From positions 186,001 through 250,000 of the forward strand of contig JAQVCA010000003.1 of assembly GCA_028690035.1 (NCBI GenBank): 64,000 bases of DNA, given 5' to 3'. Source of the DNA: Comamonas sp. Its GTDB lineage: Bacteria; Pseudomonadota; Gammaproteobacteria; Burkholderiales; Burkholderiaceae_C. Below, in pieces: positions 16,633 through 26,309 of this stretch (the stretch's first letter is position 1; each line of letters starts with the position of its first letter). The position numbers and the translations under genes are program-made. The notes beneath the pieces were generated by a model. The model worked only from the letters and a program-made list of their open reading frames with translations, searched no databases and had not been told where the DNA came from.

Positions 16633-17565
16633 ATGCTGGATGCTTTTGCCAATCTGGCCAGTTTGCCCTGGCTGTGGGTGCCCATCACCTTGTTTGCCGC
16701 CGCCGCGCAAACCGTGCGCAACACCGCACAGCGCACGCTGACCGATGAGGTCGGCCCGTGGTCGGCCACGCTGGTGCGTTTTCTGTTCGGGCTGCCACTG
16801 ACCATCGTCTGGGTGCTGTGGCTGTATGGGCTGCCGGGCAGCACAGCGCTGCTGCCGCCGTTCAGCCTGCCCTATCTGGGCTGGATTGGCATGGGGGCGT
16901 TCTTTCAGATTTTTGCCACCGCTGCGCTGCTGCGCGCCATGCAGGAGCGCAACTTTGCCGTGGCCGTGACCCTCTCCAAAACCGAGGTGCTACAGGTGGC
17001 GCTGTTTGGCGTGGTGTTGCTGCACGAGCTGCCCACCGCCATGGCCGTGCTGGCTATGCTGGTGGCCACGCTGGGCGTGCTGGCCCTGAGTCTGCCGCGC
17101 CAGGGGCAGCTGCTGTCCTGGCGTGCGTGGTGCAGCAAATCGGCGCTGTATGGGCTGCTGGCGGGGGCAGGGTTTGCCATTTCCACCATCGGTTTTCGCG
17201 GGGGCGCGCTGGCGCTGGGCGATGTATCGCCCTGGGTGTCGGGCGCCTGGGGCGTGCTGATTGCGCAAAGCCTGCAGTCGCTGGGCATGGGCGGCTGGGT
17301 GGCGGCCCGGGGTGGGCTGGGGCCGATTTTTCGGGCCTGGCGCATCTCGCTGCTGGCCGGCAGCATGGGCGCGGCGGCGTCGCTGGCATGGTTCACCGCC
17401 TACGCCATGCACACCGTGGCCGATGTGCGCACCTTGGGCATGATCGAGGTGGTGTTCAGCTACCTCGTCTCGCGCCGCGTGCTGCGCGAAAGGCTCACGC
17501 GCGCCGAACAGGTCGGCATGGCGCTGATGCTGCTGGGCCTAGGAATTACCCTGAATTTGTTTTGA
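16633..17565 (+). CDS. EamA/DMT-family membrane transporter
   Basis: About 310 residues with ten predicted membrane helices in two EamA-like halves (roughly 1-145 and 165-310). Conserved family features are the start of each half (ITLFAAAAQTVRN; KSALYGLLAGAGFAISTIGFRG) and LVSRRVLRERLTRAEQVGMALMLLG at the end. It probably exports a small metabolite; substrate unknown. The ATG at 16633 is preferred; an in-frame ATG at 16579 would start within the palindromic repeat copy and add 18 repeat-derived residues. A strong terminator follows at 17639-17684. Confidence 0.8.
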   Translation: MLDAFANLASLPWLWVPITLFAAAAQTVRNTAQRTLTDEVGPWSATLVRFLFGLPLTIVWVLWLYGLPGSTALLPPFSLPYLGWIGMGAFFQIFATAALLRAMQERNFAVAVTLSKTEVLQVALFGVVLLHELPTAMAVLAMLVATLGVLALSLPRQGQLLSWRAWCSKSALYGLLAGAGFAISTIGFRGGALALGDVSPWVSGAWGVLIAQSLQSLGMGGWVAARGGLGPIFRAWRISLLAGSMGAAASLAWFTAYAMHTVADVRTLGMIEVVFSYLVSRRVLRERLTRAEQVGMALMLLGLGITLNLF

Positions 17566-17638
17566 TATTTTTTGGGTATATGCAATATCTGAAATACTAC
17601 TTCTGCGTTTCAGCAGCAATTTACCCATTGCATCCGTT

Positions 17639-17684
17639 GCCAAGCAGGCGCCGCACGACCGTGATGGCGTCTGCTTGGCGTTTT
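17639..17684 (+). terminator. Rho-independent terminator after the EamA gene
   Basis: Fourteen-bp stem with one mismatch, GCCAAGCAGGCGCC / GGCGTCTGCTTGGC, 13-nt loop, then a T-rich tail starting at 17681. Confidence 0.85.
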
Positions 17685-17700
17685 CTTTCTGCGAGGCTTT

Positions 17701-19257
17701 ATGCGTTTGAATCTGCCGGTCACCCAGCACCATTACGACTACCCGGCGGGGGAATTGTTGGTTTCCAGCACCAACCTGAAGGGGGAGATCACGCATTGCA
17801 ATGCGGCGTTTGTGCGCGTCAGCGGCTACGACCTAGATGAGCTGCTGGGCCAGCCGCACAACATGATCCGCCACCCGGACATGCCTGCCGCCGCCTACAA
17901 AGACCTGTGGCGCACGATTGGTCGCGGTCAGCCCTGGACAGGGCTGGTCAAGAACAGGCGCAAAAACGGCGACCACTACTGGGTGCGCGCCAACGTCACC
18001 CCCATCATGCAAGGGGGCAAGCCCACACAGTACCTGTCGGTGCGCACCAAGCCCAGCGCGCAAGAAGTCGAGCAGGCCGAAGCCCTGTACGCTGCCATGC
18101 GCCAGGCCGACGCGCAGGGGCGCACGCATGTGGACATCGTGCAGGGCAAGGTGTACCGCCCCGGTCTGGTGGGGCGTCTGCAGCGCACGCTGGAGCTGGG
18201 CGTGGCCGTGCGCCTGGCGCTGTGGCTGCTGGGGGTGCTGCTGGCGGTGCTGCTGCCCGATCTGCTGGGTCTGCAGGGCATGGGCGCAGTGGCCGCGCGC
18301 GTGGGCCTGTTTGTGCTGGCCGCAGGGGGCCTGCTGCTGCACTTTCACCACTTTTGCGTCAAGGGCCTGGAAGAGGCCGAACGCTACGCGCTGGACATTG
18401 CGGGCTGCAACCTGAGCACCTCGGTACACAACCGCTACACCGGCTCGCTGGGGCGGCTGATGCAGCGCATGCAGCAAATCCAGACCAATTTGCAGGCGGT
18501 GGTGGGCGATGTGCGCACGGAGATGCGCTCCTTCATCAGCGCTACGGATGATATTGCCTCAGGCTCGCACGACCTGGTCGGGCGCGTTGAATCGCAAGCG
18601 CAAAACTTGGTACACACCACCGCGGCCATGGACGACATCGCCAGCATGGTGGGCCACACCGTGGAGATGGCCCAGCGCATGGCCACGCACAGCGCGCACA
18701 GCGCACAGGTGAGCCGGCAGGGCAGCCAGGAGATCGCCTCGGTGGCGCAGGCCATGGCGCAGATTCGTAACAGCTCGGCGCGCATGGGCGAGATCACCGC
18801 CACCATCGAGAGCATTGCCTTTCAGACCAACCTGCTGGCGCTCAATGCCGCCGTCGAGGCCGCGCGCGCGGGCGAGCAGGGCCGCGGTTTTGCCGTGGTG
18901 GCCAGCGAGGTGCGCGCCCTGGCGCAGCGCAGCGGCAATGCGGCCAAGGAAATCAACGGCCTGATCCACCAGACGCTGGACGGCATTCAGGAGGGGCACC
19001 GCCGCATGGATGTGGCCAGCCAGACCATCGGCCAGATGGTGCAGGCCGGGGCTCAGGTGTCGGCCCTGGTGGAAGCTGTGGGCCAAAGCACCGATGCCCA
19101 GCGCCAGGGCATTGCGCAGGTGAACACGGCAGTGCTGCAGCTGGACCAGACCACCCAGCAAAACGCCGCCCTGGCCGAGCAGGCCAACGCCGCCACGCTG
19201 GTGCTGCGCCACAGCGTGCAGGCGCTGGAGCAGTCGGTGCGCGTGTTCACGCTGTAG
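17701..19257 (+). CDS. PAS-domain methyl-accepting chemotaxis protein (Aer-like)
   Basis: Aerotaxis/energy-taxis type receptor of 518 residues. An N-terminal PAS domain (about 10-120) contains the Aer-type run NMIRHPDMP, where FAD-binding PAS domains have conserved residues. A hydrophobic hairpin (about 165-215) anchors it to the inner membrane without a large periplasmic part. A HAMP-like segment and a long coiled coil (about 250-518) follow, with the CheA/CheW-contact tip [29 protein letters not shown] near 365-400. GAGG at 17692-17695 supports the start. FAD binding is inferred from family resemblance, and the flagellar or pilus pathway it feeds is not visible here. Confidence 0.88.
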   Translation: MRLNLPVTQHHYDYPAGELLVSSTNLKGEITHCNAAFVRVSGYDLDELLGQPHNMIRHPDMPAAAYKDLWRTIGRGQPWTGLVKNRRKNGDHYWVRANVTPIMQGGKPTQYLSVRTKPSAQEVEQAEALYAAMRQADAQGRTHVDIVQGKVYRPGLVGRLQRTLELGVAVRLALWLLGVLLAVLLPDLLGLQGMGAVAARVGLFVLAAGGLLLHFHHFCVKGLEEAERYALDIAGCNLSTSVHNRYTGSLGRLMQRMQQIQTNLQAVVGDVRTEMRSFISATDDIASGSHDLVGRVESQAQNLVHTTAAMDDIASMVGHTVEMAQRMATHSAHSAQVSRQGSQEIASVAQAMAQIRNSSARMGEITATIESIAFQTNLLALNAAVEAARAGEQGRGFAVVASEVRALAQRSGNAAKEINGLIHQTLDGIQEGHRRMDVASQTIGQMVQAGAQVSALVEAVGQSTDAQRQGIAQVNTAVLQLDQTTQQNAALAEQANAATLVLRHSVQALEQSVRVFTL

Positions 19258-19273
19258 TGGGCAGGATGGCGCG

Positions 19274-19600
19274 TTAAGGCTTGGGCCCAACGGGAAAAGG
19301 CCAAATAGCCTGCGCTGCCAACGTGGTGCGCGGCGCCGGAGCAGCCGGGGTGGATGCTACAAACACAGGAGCTGTTTGCGCTTTCTGTGCCTTGATTTTT
19401 GAATTAGAAGCTGCTTTTTTTGGCTTGCCTTCAGCGCAAGCAGCTACTTTTTTAGTAGTTTTGGTCGTTACTGGGAGGTTGGCTGTGGCGGTCTTGCCTG
19501 CCGTTTTGGCCGTGGTTTTGGCTGCGGTTTTGGTATTGCTCGTAGGCTGGGTACTGGGGGTGGCAGAAGCCGTCGAAGCGGCGGTTTTGGCGGTGGCCAT
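19274..19600 (-). CDS. Small Lys/Ala/Thr-rich basic protein
   Basis: A 108-residue low-complexity protein with repeated TAAKTTAKTAGKT-like blocks in the first half, recalling AlgP/histone H1-like DNA-binding tails. The second half is partly encoded by a palindromic repeat copy (residues about 49-78), so over a quarter of the protein is repeat-derived. It ends in a hydrophobic WPFPVGPKP. AAGGAAAA upstream supports the ATG at 19600. It follows ampD on the same strand with a 65-bp gap. It may be nucleoid-associated or a phasin-like tail protein; function unknown. Confidence 0.6.
   Translation of the reverse strand: MATAKTAASTASATPSTQPTSNTKTAAKTTAKTAGKTATANLPVTTKTTKKVAACAEGKPKKAASNSKIKAQKAQTAPVFVASTPAAPAPRTTLAAQAIWPFPVGPKP
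19367..19454. repeat. Palindromic repeat copy 7 (inside Lys/Ala-rich gene)
   Basis: Dimer with left arm AGGAGCTGTTTGCGCTTTC and right arm CTTCAGCGCAAGCAGCTACTTTTTTAG. On the minus strand it supplies Lys-rich codons to the small basic protein. Confidence 0.7.
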
Positions 19601-19665
19601 GGTCGGTTTTCCTTGGTGGGACGAGGGGGGTGCGGGCCGCAGCATAGCGGGCTTGCGCACGTCCA

Positions 19666-20289
19666 TCAAATGCCAGGTGGTAAGCGCAAGTGTCGTTGCA
19701 GTGCTGCAGGCAACAGCGCGCACAGCGTGGCCCAGGCAAAGCCGGGGCCAGGGTCGTGTTTGCGCTCGGGGGCGATATGTTCGTGCCCCGCCAGGTGCTG
19801 CAGCGGATAGCGCCGGGCCAGCTGCTGCAGTAGCCAAGCCAAGGCTGGGTATTGTGCGGCGGCAAAGGTCTGGCCTTCGAGGCCTTCGAGTTCAATGCCA
19901 ATCGAGTCGTCGTTGCACTGGCTGCGCCCCCGCCAAGCCGAGGCCCCGGCATGCCAGGCGCGCGCATCGGCACTGACAAATTGCCACAGCTCGCCCCGGC
20001 GGGTGATGAAAAAATGCGCCGAGACCTCCACCCCCCGAATGCTCTGAAAGTAAGGGTGGGCATCCCAGTCGAGCTGGTTGGTGAAGAGCTGCTGCACGCA
20101 GCCGGTGCCAAATTCGCCCGGCGGCAGGCTGATGGAGTGGATCACGGCCAGATCGATGCACGCCCCCGCAGGGCGCGGGCCATAGTTGGGCGAGGCCAAG
20201 TGCGCCACGGGATAGGTGGCATCGTGGCTGTGCAGCCAGCCCTGGCGCCAATGACCGCTGGGCTCAGGGGCTAGGGGCGTCGTCGTCAT
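19666..20289 (-). CDS. ampD: 1,6-anhydro-N-acetylmuramyl-L-alanine amidase AmpD
   Basis: Cytoplasmic zinc amidase of 207 residues that removes the peptide from anhydro-muropeptides during cell-wall recycling and so limits AmpR-driven beta-lactamase induction. The fold is recognisable: SPNYGPRP near the N-terminus, first zinc His in VIHSISLP (about 50), IGIELEG in the centre, AGHEHIAP and KHDPGPGF supplying the other zinc ligands and catalytic residues. It overlaps the 3' end of the PilR-like gene by 26 bases, so translation is likely coupled; the usual ampE partner is absent. No strong Shine-Dalgarno sequence precedes the start. Confidence 0.93.
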   Translation of the reverse strand: MTTTPLAPEPSGHWRQGWLHSHDATYPVAHLASPNYGPRPAGACIDLAVIHSISLPPGEFGTGCVQQLFTNQLDWDAHPYFQSIRGVEVSAHFFITRRGELWQFVSADARAWHAGASAWRGRSQCNDDSIGIELEGLEGQTFAAAQYPALAWLLQQLARRYPLQHLAGHEHIAPERKHDPGPGFAWATLCALLPAALQRHLRLPPGI

Positions 20290-21772
20290 CGCTATGGGTC
20301 AGATTGATGTTCAGGCGCTCGATGCGGTAGCGCATCTGGCGCAGGGTCAGGCCCAGGCGCGTCGCGGCGGCGGTGCGGTTAAAGCTGTGTGCCTGCAGCG
20401 CGCACAGCAGGATGTGGCGCTCTTGTGCATCCAGCCACGCCTGCAGATCGTGTGGCAGCTCATCGCTGCACAACGGCAGTGGCGGCGGCAGGCCCTGCAC
20501 GCTGCTGCTCGCGCCGTTGCCTGGCGCCAAGCGGGGGGCGGTGCTGGGCTGAACCGGGGCCGGGGCCTGACCTTCGGGCAGCGCGGGCAGGCCCTCGTCG
20601 CCCAGGGCCAGGTAGCGGTGCAGCAAGTTTTCCAGCTCGCGCACGTTGCCACTCAGCGGCAGCTGTTCTAGGTGCGCCAGCAGGCTGGGCGAGGGTTGCG
20701 CCGCCGCTTCGGTACCGGCCAGTGCGCCTTCGGTCATCTGGCGCAGCAGGTGCGCGCACAGGGCGGGCAGGTCGCTGCGGCGCTCGCGCAGCGGGGGCAG
20801 CTGCACATCGATGACGTTCAGGCGGTAAAACAAGTCTTGGCGAAAGCGCCCAGCCTGCACGTCGGCGCCCAGATCGCGGTGCGTGGCACTGAGGATGCGC
20901 ACATCCACGCTTTCTTCCTGCGTGGCGCCCAGCGCGCGCACGCTGCGCTCCTGAATGGCGCGCAGCAGTTTGGCCTGCATGGCCAGGGGCAACTCACCGA
21001 TCTCGTCGAGGAACAACGTGCCGCCATTGGCCGCTTGAAAAAAACCGAACCGGTCGGCGCTCGCGCCGGTGTAGGCTCCTTTGCGTGCGCCAAAAAATTC
21101 GGCTTCCAGCAAGTGCTCGGGGATGGCGCCGCAATTGACGGCCACCCAGGGGCCATGACTGCGGTGGCTGCAGGCGTGCAAGGCACGCGCAGCCAGTTCT
21201 TTGCCGGTGCCCGATTCGCCGGTGATGAGCACGGGCGCCATACTGGGCGCCACTTTGCGGATGCGCTCGCGCACCTGCTGCATGGCGGGCGATTGGCCAA
21301 TCATGCGCTCCAGCATGTGGCAGCAAGGGTCGCTGGCAGCGCTCGCGCCCGTACACAGGGCAGCCGATGCCGCCGCGCCAACGCTCACGCCAGGTGGCGG
21401 CAAGCCTTGTGTGGCTGAGGCCACTACGCGGCGAAACTGCTGCAGATCCACCGGCTTGGTCAGGTAATCGAAGGCGCCATAGCGCAGTGCTTCCACCGCG
21501 TTTTCGGCGGAACCATAGGCGGTGATGACGATACTGCGCTCCGAACGCTGCTGTTGGTGCAACTCGTGCAGCAGCTCCATACCCAGGCCATCGGGCAGGC
21601 GCATATCGGTGATGAGCACATCAAAACGCTGCACTTGCAGCAAGGCGCGTGCTTGCGCCAAGTTGGCGGCAGTGTGTACGTAGTAGCCCTCGCGCAGCAA
21701 GGTCAGTTCGTACAGGGTGCACAGGTCGGGTTCGTCGTCCACAACCAGAATGTGTGCTGCAGAAGTTGCCAT
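20264..21772 (-). CDS. pilR: PilR-like sigma-54-dependent response regulator
   Basis: NtrC-family activator of 502 residues: receiver domain (about 1-120, phosphoacceptor Asp56 in [10 protein letters not shown]), AAA+ domain (about 155-390) with Walker A GESGTGKE, the sigma-54 contact loop as GAYTGA rather than GAFTGA, and Walker [13 protein letters not shown], then a Fis-type helix-turn-helix at the C-terminus ([24 protein letters not shown]). It sits just downstream of a membrane histidine kinase with PilS architecture, and a PP0621-type gene precedes both, as near pilSR in pseudomonads. PilR would activate pilA transcription from a -12/-24 promoter. The pilR name rests on context and domain order. 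Confidence 0.82.
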   Translation of the reverse strand: MATSAAHILVVDDEPDLCTLYELTLLREGYYVHTAANLAQARALLQVQRFDVLITDMRLPDGLGMELLHELHQQQRSERSIVITAYGSAENAVEALRYGAFDYLTKPVDLQQFRRVVASATQGLPPPGVSVGAAASAALCTGASAASDPCCHMLERMIGQSPAMQQVRERIRKVAPSMAPVLITGESGTGKELAARALHACSHRSHGPWVAVNCGAIPEHLLEAEFFGARKGAYTGASADRFGFFQAANGGTLFLDEIGELPLAMQAKLLRAIQERSVRALGATQEESVDVRILSATHRDLGADVQAGRFRQDLFYRLNVIDVQLPPLRERRSDLPALCAHLLRQMTEGALAGTEAAAQPSPSLLAHLEQLPLSGNVRELENLLHRYLALGDEGLPALPEGQAPAPVQPSTAPRLAPGNGASSSVQGLPPPLPLCSDELPHDLQAWLDAQERHILLCALQAHSFNRTAAATRLGLTLRQMRYRIERLNINLTHSDDDDAPSP

Positions 21773-21795
21773 GGCCCAAAGTCTTTCGTGGTTGC

Positions 21796-23559
21796 TCAGC
21801 TGTCAAACAGGTTGGCGGTGCTGCCCGGCGAGGTGTCCAGGTGGTGGGCAAAGTGCACGATAAAGGCATTGCCCAGCTCGGTGGACGCACCATCTGCGCA
21901 GGCTTGGCGCTGGTAGCTGATGTGCGCACCGTGGCGCTGACACAGCTCACGGCAAATGAATAGGCCCAGCCCGCTAGAGCGGCTGCGCGAGGAAAAAAAT
22001 GGCTCAAACAGATGCTGCTGCACGCTGGCTTCGATCTCGGGGCCCGCACTCCAAATTTGCAGCCAGGCCCGGCCATCGAGGGCACGGCGCGTACTTAGCT
22101 GCAAACGTGCGCAGCCCTCGCCTTGCGCGTAGCGCTGCGCATTGTCCAGCAGATTGACCACCACCCGGCGCAAGTGCTCGCCATCAAAAGCCACCATGCC
22201 GGGGCATTGGGCAGAAAAACGCCCCAAGCGCTGGCTGCTGTCTTGTGCCTGCCATTCCTGCCAGATGCTGGCCAGGGTACTGTCCAGCTCCAGCGCCACC
22301 GAAGGGTTGTGCTGAATTTGCTGCTGCACACGGGCGATGTCCAGCACATCGTCCACCGTGTGCGCTAGGCGCTGGGCGTTTTGTTCAATCATGCGGCTTA
22401 GGCGCTGCTGGGTGGGCTCATGCAGCTCTTCCTGCAGTAATGCATTGGCCTGGGTGATAGCAGCCAACGGGTTGCGGATCTCATGGGCGACGGCGGCAGA
22501 TATACGCCCCATGGCAGCCATTTTTTCGGTGCGCAGGCGTGCCTCCAGCTCGCGAAGGTCTTCCAGAAAGACCAGGCACTGCGTGGTCAAAGGACTGTGC
22601 TGGGTGTCCTCGGCTGCATCGCTGGTGTCGAGGGCCTCGGTCGGTATCGGCACTGCGGGGTATTGGTTGCTGGGCCAGACGCGCACGTACAGCCCAATCG
22701 GAGCCTGCCCGGCGTGCAACAGATACATGCGTGCGTCCTGGGCTTGGTCGTTCATCAGGCAGTGCATCACCAACTCGCGCAGTGGTGCCCAGGCCTCTTT
22801 GGCATGCAGGGTGAGTGCATCCGTGCTGGTATGGCCCAGCAAGTGCAGGGCCGCCGGGTTGGCCTGCTGAATGCTCAGGCTGGCATCAACCACCAGTACG
22901 CCTTCGGTCAGTTTGTCAATGATGAGGGCATTGATCTCGGCCTGCGCACGCGCCATATGGTGGTTCTGACGTGCCAGGCGCTCTTGCCATGCCAAGCGCT
23001 GTGCCAGGTGGTGGGTCAGGTACACCACGACAAAATAACCTGCGCAGACTAGGGCGGTCTGCATGGTCAGCTCCCAGCCGTTGGGCATGCCCTCCAAAGC
23101 AGCCATGGCGTAACCGCCCAGCAACACCAAGGTGGCGCAGGCGGTGGTAGCCAGGGCCATGCGCAAACTGCCCAAGCAGGCGCTGGCCAGCAATGGCAGT
23201 GCCAGCAAGGGAGAAAAATGCACCACCGTGCCTGGCTGCCACAACTGCAGCAGCTGCAACAGGCTGATGGTGCCAATTTCTGAGGCCAATAACACCAGCC
23301 ACGGCAAGCCCCAGCGCGCTGCCGGTGGACGATCGCGCAGCAGCAGCCAGCCCACGATGGCCAGGAGCAAATAGGCGCAGCCCAGCGCCCAGGCAAAAAA
23401 CGTCAACGCAAAGCGCAGATGCGGCGTCTGCGGCACCAGCATGACCAACAGCACCAATGCCGAAAACACGCGCCCCGTCGAAAACGCGCGCCACAGACGC
23501 CGTGCCATGGCCAGGGGGAGTGCAGTAAACGGTGTCGCGGCAGATGGTGACAAAGGCAT
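21796..23559 (-). CDS. pilS: PilS-like membrane sensor histidine kinase
   Basis: About 587 residues: six predicted membrane helices (about 20-195), a short coiled coil, a PAS domain (about 220-320, [26 protein letters not shown]), HisKA with [12 protein letters not shown] and phosphoacceptor His near 359, and an ATPase domain with N-box [13 protein letters not shown] and G2 box [12 protein letters not shown]. The G1 box that normally reads DxGxG appears as SAGPEIE, so its usual Asp is missing. It would phosphorylate the adjacent PilR-like regulator. The ATG at 23559 is preferred because GAGG lies 6 nt upstream; it starts 8 bp after the PP0621-type stop codon. Confidence 0.82.
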   Translation of the reverse strand: MPLSPSAATPFTALPLAMARRLWRAFSTGRVFSALVLLVMLVPQTPHLRFALTFFAWALGCAYLLLAIVGWLLLRDRPPAARWGLPWLVLLASEIGTISLLQLLQLWQPGTVVHFSPLLALPLLASACLGSLRMALATTACATLVLLGGYAMAALEGMPNGWELTMQTALVCAGYFVVVYLTHHLAQRLAWQERLARQNHHMARAQAEINALIIDKLTEGVLVVDASLSIQQANPAALHLLGHTSTDALTLHAKEAWAPLRELVMHCLMNDQAQDARMYLLHAGQAPIGLYVRVWPSNQYPAVPIPTEALDTSDAAEDTQHSPLTTQCLVFLEDLRELEARLRTEKMAAMGRISAAVAHEIRNPLAAITQANALLQEELHEPTQQRLSRMIEQNAQRLAHTVDDVLDIARVQQQIQHNPSVALELDSTLASIWQEWQAQDSSQRLGRFSAQCPGMVAFDGEHLRRVVVNLLDNAQRYAQGEGCARLQLSTRRALDGRAWLQIWSAGPEIEASVQQHLFEPFFSSRSRSSGLGLFICRELCQRHGAHISYQRQACADGASTELGNAFIVHFAHHLDTSPGSTANLFDS

Positions 23560-23567
23560 GGGAGGCC

Positions 23568-23801
23568 TCAGCGCGGCCCCAGCGCACAATGGGCTGCGCA
23601 GCAGTAATGGTGGTGGTGCTGCTGCACGGCATCGGCCTGGGGCAGGTGTACGCCACAGTGGGCACAGCGCACCATGGCCATCGGCGTGGCGGGTGGCGCC
23701 GGGCGACGCGGCGTACTGGGGGGCACGCGACGCTGCTGCTTATGGCGCCAGATGCCCACGGCCACCAGCAACACCAGGGCAACCAACAGATACTTGCTCA
23801 T
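23568..23801 (-). CDS. PP0621-family small membrane-anchored zinc-ribbon-like protein
   Basis: A 77-residue protein with one N-terminal hydrophobic helix (about 3-18), a basic Pro-rich linker, and a C-terminal Cys/His cluster (VRCAHCGVHLPQADAV..HHHHYCCAAHC) that looks like a metal-binding ribbon. It matches the conserved PP0621 family found beside pilS/pilR in other proteobacteria. It overlaps the ypjD gene by four bases (ATGA) and precedes pilS by 8 bp, so the three are probably one operon. Function is unknown. Confidence 0.75.
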   Translation of the reverse strand: MSKYLLVALVLLVAVGIWRHKQQRRVPPSTPRRPAPPATPMAMVRCAHCGVHLPQADAVQQHHHHYCCAAHCALGPR

Positions 23802-24622
23802 ACGCCACCACGCCCCAAAATCACTTCCAACACAAAGCGCGAGCCCGCGTAGGCCAGCAACAGCAGCACGGCCCCGACGTACACCATGCGCACGGCATCG
23901 CGTCCGCGCCAGCCAAAGCGCGCGTGGCCCAGCAGCAGCACGGCAAACACGCCCCAAGCCAGCAGCGAGAACACATTCTTGTGGTCCCAACGCCAAGCGT
24001 GACCGTACAGCGTCTCACCAAACAGCATGCCCACCAGCAAGGTGGCGCTGAGCAGCACCATGCCCACGCGTACGCAGCGAAACATGATGCGCTCCAGCGT
24101 CAGCAACGGTACGCCAGGCGACTGGTCCTGGGCATCGGTCAGCAAGCGCATGCGCCGCTCCGCACGCGTCATCAGCCCGGCATGCACGACCGCCGAAGCA
24201 AACAGCCCGTAGCAGGCCACACCCAGTGCCAGGTGCAGCGGCATCCATGCCGAATGCTGGCTGGACAGCGGCGCGCCCGGAAACACCACGGCCAGCAACA
24301 CCACCAGCGCACTTATCAGGGATAGCGTATGCGCAGCGCGCATACGCGGGTAGAGCTGCTGCTCCACCAGATACAGCATCAGCATCAGCCAAGCCGTGAT
24401 CGACAAGGCCGGTGCAAAGCCAAAGCGCGGCGGCGGCGCCAGCATGTTGACCACCAGCGCCAGTGCATGCAAAGCCCAAGCCAGCGCCAGCGCGGTGCGC
24501 GCCTGCGTGGCGGCCAGACGCCGCCCCAGCAGTGCAGGCGCCACATACGCCAGTATGGCCAAGGCGCTGGGCAACAGGGTCCACCAGGAAGGGTGCGCGA
24601 GGAAACGGGGGGGCAGCTCCAT
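23798..24622 (-). CDS. ypjD: CcsA/HemX-like inner-membrane protein YpjD
   Basis: Eight-helix membrane protein of 274 residues from the cytochrome-c-assembly (CcsA/HemX) superfamily. Typical elements are the conserved MPLHLALGVACYGLFASA helix, GETLYGHAWRWDHKNVFSLLAWGVF near 205-230 with a conserved His, and the divergent placement beside ffh, which is the usual context of ypjD/corE. Relatives handle heme or influence metal homeostasis; the role here is not established. A TATGAT hexamer lies 8 bp before the ATG, suggesting a leaderless transcript that continues into PP0621, pilS, pilR and ampD. Confidence 0.85.
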   Translation of the reverse strand: MELPPRFLAHPSWWTLLPSALAILAYVAPALLGRRLAATQARTALALAWALHALALVVNMLAPPPRFGFAPALSITAWLMLMLYLVEQQLYPRMRAAHTLSLISALVVLLAVVFPGAPLSSQHSAWMPLHLALGVACYGLFASAVVHAGLMTRAERRMRLLTDAQDQSPGVPLLTLERIMFRCVRVGMVLLSATLLVGMLFGETLYGHAWRWDHKNVFSLLAWGVFAVLLLGHARFGWRGRDAVRMVYVGAVLLLLAYAGSRFVLEVILGRGGV

Positions 24623-24630
24623 AACCCGCC

Positions 24631-24636
24631 ATCATA
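24631..24636 (-). promoter_or_regulatory. TATGAT -10 hexamer 8 bp before ypjD ATG
   Basis: Close match to TATAAT with only 8 bp to the start codon, predicting a leaderless mRNA for the ypjD-pilSR operon. Confidence 0.5.
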
Positions 24637-24692
24637 TCGCTGGCCCGGTGGCGCATCGCCCGCCCGGGTGCGGGCACAGCGCCGCGAACAGG

Positions 24693-24698
24693 TAGAAT
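24693..24698 (+). promoter_or_regulatory. TAGAAT -10 hexamer for ffh
   Basis: Lies 37 bp before the ffh start codon, giving an ordinary leader; it is arranged divergently with the ypjD promoter. Confidence 0.5.
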
Positions 24699-24735
24699 TT
24701 ACGGATTTTGCTGGCTTTTTTCTGGATTTTTACTT

Positions 24736-26139
24736 ATGGCTTCCGCACTTACCGACAAACTCTCGCGCCTGGTCAAGGAAATGCGTGGCCAGGCCCGCAT
24801 CACCGAATCCAACGTACAGGACATGCTGCGCGAAGTGCGCATGGCACTGCTGGAGGCCGACGTGGCCTTGCCCGTGGTGCGTGACTTTATTGCCCGCGTC
24901 AAAGACAAAGCCCTGGGCCAAGAAGTGTTGGGCAGCTTAAAGCCCGGCCAGGCGCTGGTGGGCATCGTCAATGCCGAACTGGCCGCCACCATGGGCGAAG
25001 GCGTGGCCGACATCAACCTGGCCGCCCAGCCCCCGGCCGTCATCCTGATGGCCGGTTTGCAAGGCGCGGGTAAAACCACCACCACGGCAAAATTGGCCAA
25101 GCACCTGATCGAAAAGCGCAAAAAGAAAGTGCTCACTGTCTCGGGCGACGTGTACCGCCCGGCGGCCATCGAGCAGCTGAAAACCGTCACCGCCCAGGCC
25201 GGGGCCGAATGGTTTGCCAGCACCCCTGACCAAAAACCCCAGGACATCGCCCGCGCCGCGCTGGATTACGCCAAAAAACATTACTTTGACGTGCTGCTGG
25301 TCGATACCGCCGGCCGCCTGGCCATCGATGAGCTGCTGATGCAGGAAATCAAAGACCTGCACGCCCTGCTCAACCCGGTGGAAACCTTGTTCGTCGTCGA
25401 TGCCATGCAGGGCCAGGACGCGGTGAACACCGCCAAGGCCTTTAAAGAAGCGCTGCCACTGACCGGCATCGTGCTGACCAAGCTGGACGGCGACTCGCGC
25501 GGCGGCGCGGCGCTGTCGGTGCGTGCCATCACCGGGGCGCCGATCAAATTTGCCGGTGTCAGCGAAAAAATCGATGGTCTGGAAGTGTTCGACGCCGAGC
25601 GCCACGCGCAGCGCGTGCTGGGCATGGGCGACATCGTGGCGCTGGTCGAGCAGGTCACGCAAAACGTGGACCTGGAAGCCGCGCAAAAGCTGGCTGAAAA
25701 GGTCAAGAGCGGCGATGGTTTCGATCTGAACGACTTCCTGGCCCAGCTGCAGCAAATGAAGCAAATGGGTGGCCTGTCCAGCCTGATGGACAAGCTGCCT
25801 GCCGAACTGGCAGGCAAGGCCGGCGCCATGGACATGGACAAGGCCGAGCGCGAAGTGCGCCGCAAGGAAGGCATCATCTGTTCCATGACCCAGCAAGAGC
25901 GGCGCAAGCCCGAACTCATCAAGGCCACGCGCAAAAAACGCATCGCCCAGGGCGCTGGCGTGCAGGTGCAGGAAGTCAACCGCCTGCTCAAAGAGTTTGA
26001 GCAGATGCAGACCATGATGAAAAAGCTCAAAGGCGGCGGCCTGATGAAGATGCTCAAAAAAATGGGCGGCGCCAAGGCCATGCAAGGCCTGATGGGGGGC
26101 GGCGCAGGTGGTAATGGCATGCCCAAGCTGCCTTTTTAG
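24736..26139 (+). CDS. ffh: Signal recognition particle protein Ffh
   Basis: GTPase subunit of the bacterial SRP that binds 4.5S RNA and hydrophobic signal sequences and delivers nascent chains to FtsY. The 467-residue protein shows the N domain, GTPase motifs GLQGAGKTTT (G1, about 109-118), DTAGR (G3) and TKLDGD (G4), and the Met-rich M domain with CSMTQQERRKPELI and a run of Met/Lys/Gly near the C-terminus. Length and order match the family. A palindromic repeat copy directly downstream can act as terminator. Confidence 0.97.
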   Translation: MASALTDKLSRLVKEMRGQARITESNVQDMLREVRMALLEADVALPVVRDFIARVKDKALGQEVLGSLKPGQALVGIVNAELAATMGEGVADINLAAQPPAVILMAGLQGAGKTTTTAKLAKHLIEKRKKKVLTVSGDVYRPAAIEQLKTVTAQAGAEWFASTPDQKPQDIARAALDYAKKHYFDVLLVDTAGRLAIDELLMQEIKDLHALLNPVETLFVVDAMQGQDAVNTAKAFKEALPLTGIVLTKLDGDSRGGAALSVRAITGAPIKFAGVSEKIDGLEVFDAERHAQRVLGMGDIVALVEQVTQNVDLEAAQKLAEKVKSGDGFDLNDFLAQLQQMKQMGGLSSLMDKLPAELAGKAGAMDMDKAEREVRRKEGIICSMTQQERRKPELIKATRKKRIAQGAGVQVQEVNRLLKEFEQMQTMMKKLKGGGLMKMLKKMGGAKAMQGLMGGGAGGNGMPKLPF

Positions 26140-26159
26140 AACATCCCCTACGGCAGGAT

Positions 26160-26261
26160 AGCTCTTAAAAAAAGAGCTGTTATCGCTTGATAAGTCTAAT
26201 TTTCAGCACCTTTTGGTGCTGAAATCGTTTCTAGGCAAGCGAAAAGCGCTCCTGTTTTATC
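26160..26261. repeat. Palindromic repeat copy 8 (ffh-nlpC intergenic)
   Basis: Dimeric copy with AAAAAAAGAGCTGTTATCGC and GCGAAAAGCGCTCCTGTTTT arms around a perfect 10-bp central hairpin TTTCAGCACC/GGTGCTGAAA (26201-26224). It probably terminates the ffh transcript. Confidence 0.85.
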
Positions 26262-26273
26262 TGTGACGGGCAG

Positions 26274-26303
26274 TTGCTACGGGTAACAGCGCATGACCAT
26301 AAT
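26274..26303 (+). promoter_or_regulatory. Promoter for NlpC/P60 gene: TTGCTA-18-CATAAT
   Basis: -35 TTGCTA at 26274-26279 and -10 CATAAT at 26298-26303, 6 bp before the ATG; a leaderless mRNA is predicted. This is the clearest -35/-10 pair in the leaderless set. Confidence 0.55.
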
Positions 26304-26309
26304 GTGGCC

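Noticed and set aside
23568-23801. Cys/His-rich small frame considered spurious
   Set aside because: Kept as a gene after all: the ATGA overlap, conserved CAHC..CC pattern and place beside pilS/pilR support it.
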